Assembly (NCBI GenBank): GCA_031274075.1
Contig: JAISQQ010000034.1
Coordinates: 1-14,071, forward strand
Length of the DNA stretch: 14,071 bases
Source of the DNA: Accumulibacter sp.
GTDB lineage: Bacteria > Pseudomonadota > Gammaproteobacteria > Burkholderiales > Rhodocyclaceae
Reading direction: 5' to 3'
A program made the position numbers and the translations under genes. A model generated the notes under the pieces. That model did no database searches and was not told where the DNA came from. It saw only the letters and a list, made by a program, of their open reading frames with translations. Each line of letters begins with the position of its first letter. The first letter of the stretch is position 1. Positions 13,679 to 14,071 of this stretch are shown one piece after another.

Positions 13679-13770
13679 CAGATATCAGGTGTCGGTAATT
13701 CTTGCGGACGCGAAGCGCCCGGTGACTGAACCAATCACTGATTCCTGGCCTCTGATCCCCGAACCTGATA
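13679..13770 (-). repeat. Heptamer-armed element, copy h (degenerate, second subfamily)
   Basis: The ends TATCAGGT (13679-13686) and ACCTGATA (13763-13770) are inverted repeats. The arm TATCAGGTAACAGATATCAG (then GTGTCGG) precedes a reversed core: GTAATTCTTGCGGACGCGAA, then GCGCCCGGTGACTG. The core matches copy g (AAGAATTAC). The right end overlaps the first three bases of the OxyR-type operator. Confidence 0.7.
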
Positions 13771-13804
13771 GCAAACGGCTATCGACTATATTGAAACAAT
13801 CAAT
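13768..13804 (+). promoter_or_regulatory. OxyR-type operator
   Basis: Four tetramers are spaced exactly as the OxyR consensus ATAG-N7-CTAT-N7-ATAG-N7-CTAT: ATAG (13768-13771), CTAT (13779-13782), ATTG (13790-13793) and CAAT (13801-13804), each separated by 7 nt. The second pair departs from ATAG/CTAT but is itself a matched palindrome. It ends immediately before the -35 of the promoter, the usual position for activation by oxidised OxyR, upstream of a peroxide-detoxifying gene. Confidence 0.78.
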
Positions 13805-13833
13805 TTATCAAATCCCCGGCATGGCTCTATCAT
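13805..13833 (+). promoter_or_regulatory. Sigma70-type promoter of the peroxiredoxin gene
   Basis: A weak -35 TTATCA (13805-13810), a 17-nt spacer, and -10 TATCAT (13828-13833). A poor -35 abutting an activator site fits an OxyR-dependent promoter. The predicted transcript would start near 13840, leaving a leader of about 38 nt. Confidence 0.6.
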
Positions 13834-13877
13834 TCGTCCTGTAACGTTTTTATCAACCCTTCACAAGGAGTCAAACG

Positions 13878-14071
13878 ATGAAATCCCTGATCAACACCGA
13901 AGTCCTTCCGTTCCGCGCCAACGCTTTCCACAACGGCAAATTCGTCGAGGTCACCGAAAAAGACCTGCACGGCAAATGGTCCGTGGTGTTCTTTTACCCG
14001 GCCGATTTCACCTTCGTCTGCCCGACGGAACTCGCCGACCTCGCCGCGAATTACGCCGAATTCAAGAAGCT
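13878..14071 (+). CDS. ahpC: Alkyl hydroperoxide reductase subunit C / 2-Cys peroxiredoxin (5' part)
   Basis: Thiol peroxidase that reduces hydrogen peroxide and organic peroxides in the cytoplasm, recycled by AhpF or a thioredoxin-type reductase. The first 64 residues are visible and run off the right edge. The peroxidatic cysteine is Cys48 in [14 protein letters not shown], with the expected Pro and Thr around it. The N-terminus ([20 protein letters not shown]) is typical AhpC. AAGGAG at 13865-13870 sits 7 nt before ATG. The OxyR-type operator and promoter upstream agree with induction by peroxide. The resolving cysteine lies beyond the window, so AhpC versus a related 2-Cys peroxiredoxin is judged from the N-terminus only. 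Confidence 0.93.
   Translation, partial: MKSLINTEVLPFRANAFHNGKFVEVTEKDLHGKWSVVFFYPADFTFVCPTELADLAANYAEFKK

Larger units (their letters stand above)
13505..13877. other. Divergent intergenic region between the GH3 gene and ahpC
   Basis: This 373-base stretch holds the GH3 ribosome-binding site, an AT-rich segment (about 13626-13650) that could carry the GH3 promoter but gives no convincing -35/-10 pair, a repeat (13679-13770), and the OxyR-type operator and promoter of the peroxiredoxin gene. Confidence 0.6.

Overview
Kind of organism. The window is GC-rich (about two thirds G+C) and looks chromosomal. The gene content points to a betaproteobacterium, probably of the Rhodocyclales/Accumulibacter kind: a TPR protein-lolB-ispE operon divergent from mutM, ogt overlapping xerD, proA, an AlkK-type acyl-CoA ligase, and an ahpC-type peroxiredoxin behind an OxyR-type operator. 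That placement is inferred from gene families and synteny, not from a search.

Layout. 1-1365 (minus): xerD, running off the left edge, preceded by the overlapping ogt. 1376-1733: repeats only. 1725-2978 (minus): proA. 2980-3463: a large repeat and a leader region. 3464-3802 (plus): a small Cys-rich protein of unknown function. 3813-3954: a 142-nt palindromic element. 3951-5621 (minus): acyl-CoA ligase. 5697-5965: a chain of palindromes. 5897-9429 (minus): TPR protein, lolB, ispE; lolB and ispE share a GTGA overlap. 9519-10496 (plus): mutM. 10524-10864: repeats and the terminator of the next gene. 10878-13504 (minus): a family 3 glycoside hydrolase lipoprotein, frameshifted in a G13 tract. 13679-13833: a repeat, an OxyR-type operator and a promoter. 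13878 to the right edge (plus): peroxiredoxin.

The genes are ordinary housekeeping functions (DNA repair, chromosome resolution, proline and isoprenoid synthesis, lipoprotein sorting, peroxide defence). The unusual part is the repeats between and inside them. One family, with about eight copies, has a conserved roughly 33-nt core with a GGGCGC-TTC-GCGCCC hairpin. The core is flanked by inverted arms made of 7-nt units (GAGGACA/GAAGACA, or in a second subfamily GGTGACA/GACACCT). Three other palindromic families sit between them: a 142-144-nt element (2 copies, both between convergent genes), an 82-84-nt element (2 copies with compensatory arm changes), and a REP-like pair.

The heptamer-armed family reaches into genes. 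One copy lies in frame inside mutM. Others encode the C-terminal tails and stop codons of ispE and the Cys-rich protein, supply the stop of proA, and abut the start codons of proA and ogt. Pure GAGGACA arms have no stop codon in any of the six frames, and the core has none in its forward orientation, which may explain how genes tolerate insertion. The second notable feature is the G13 tract, directly after the lipobox cysteine of the hydrolase, which separates the signal peptide from the enzyme by one base.
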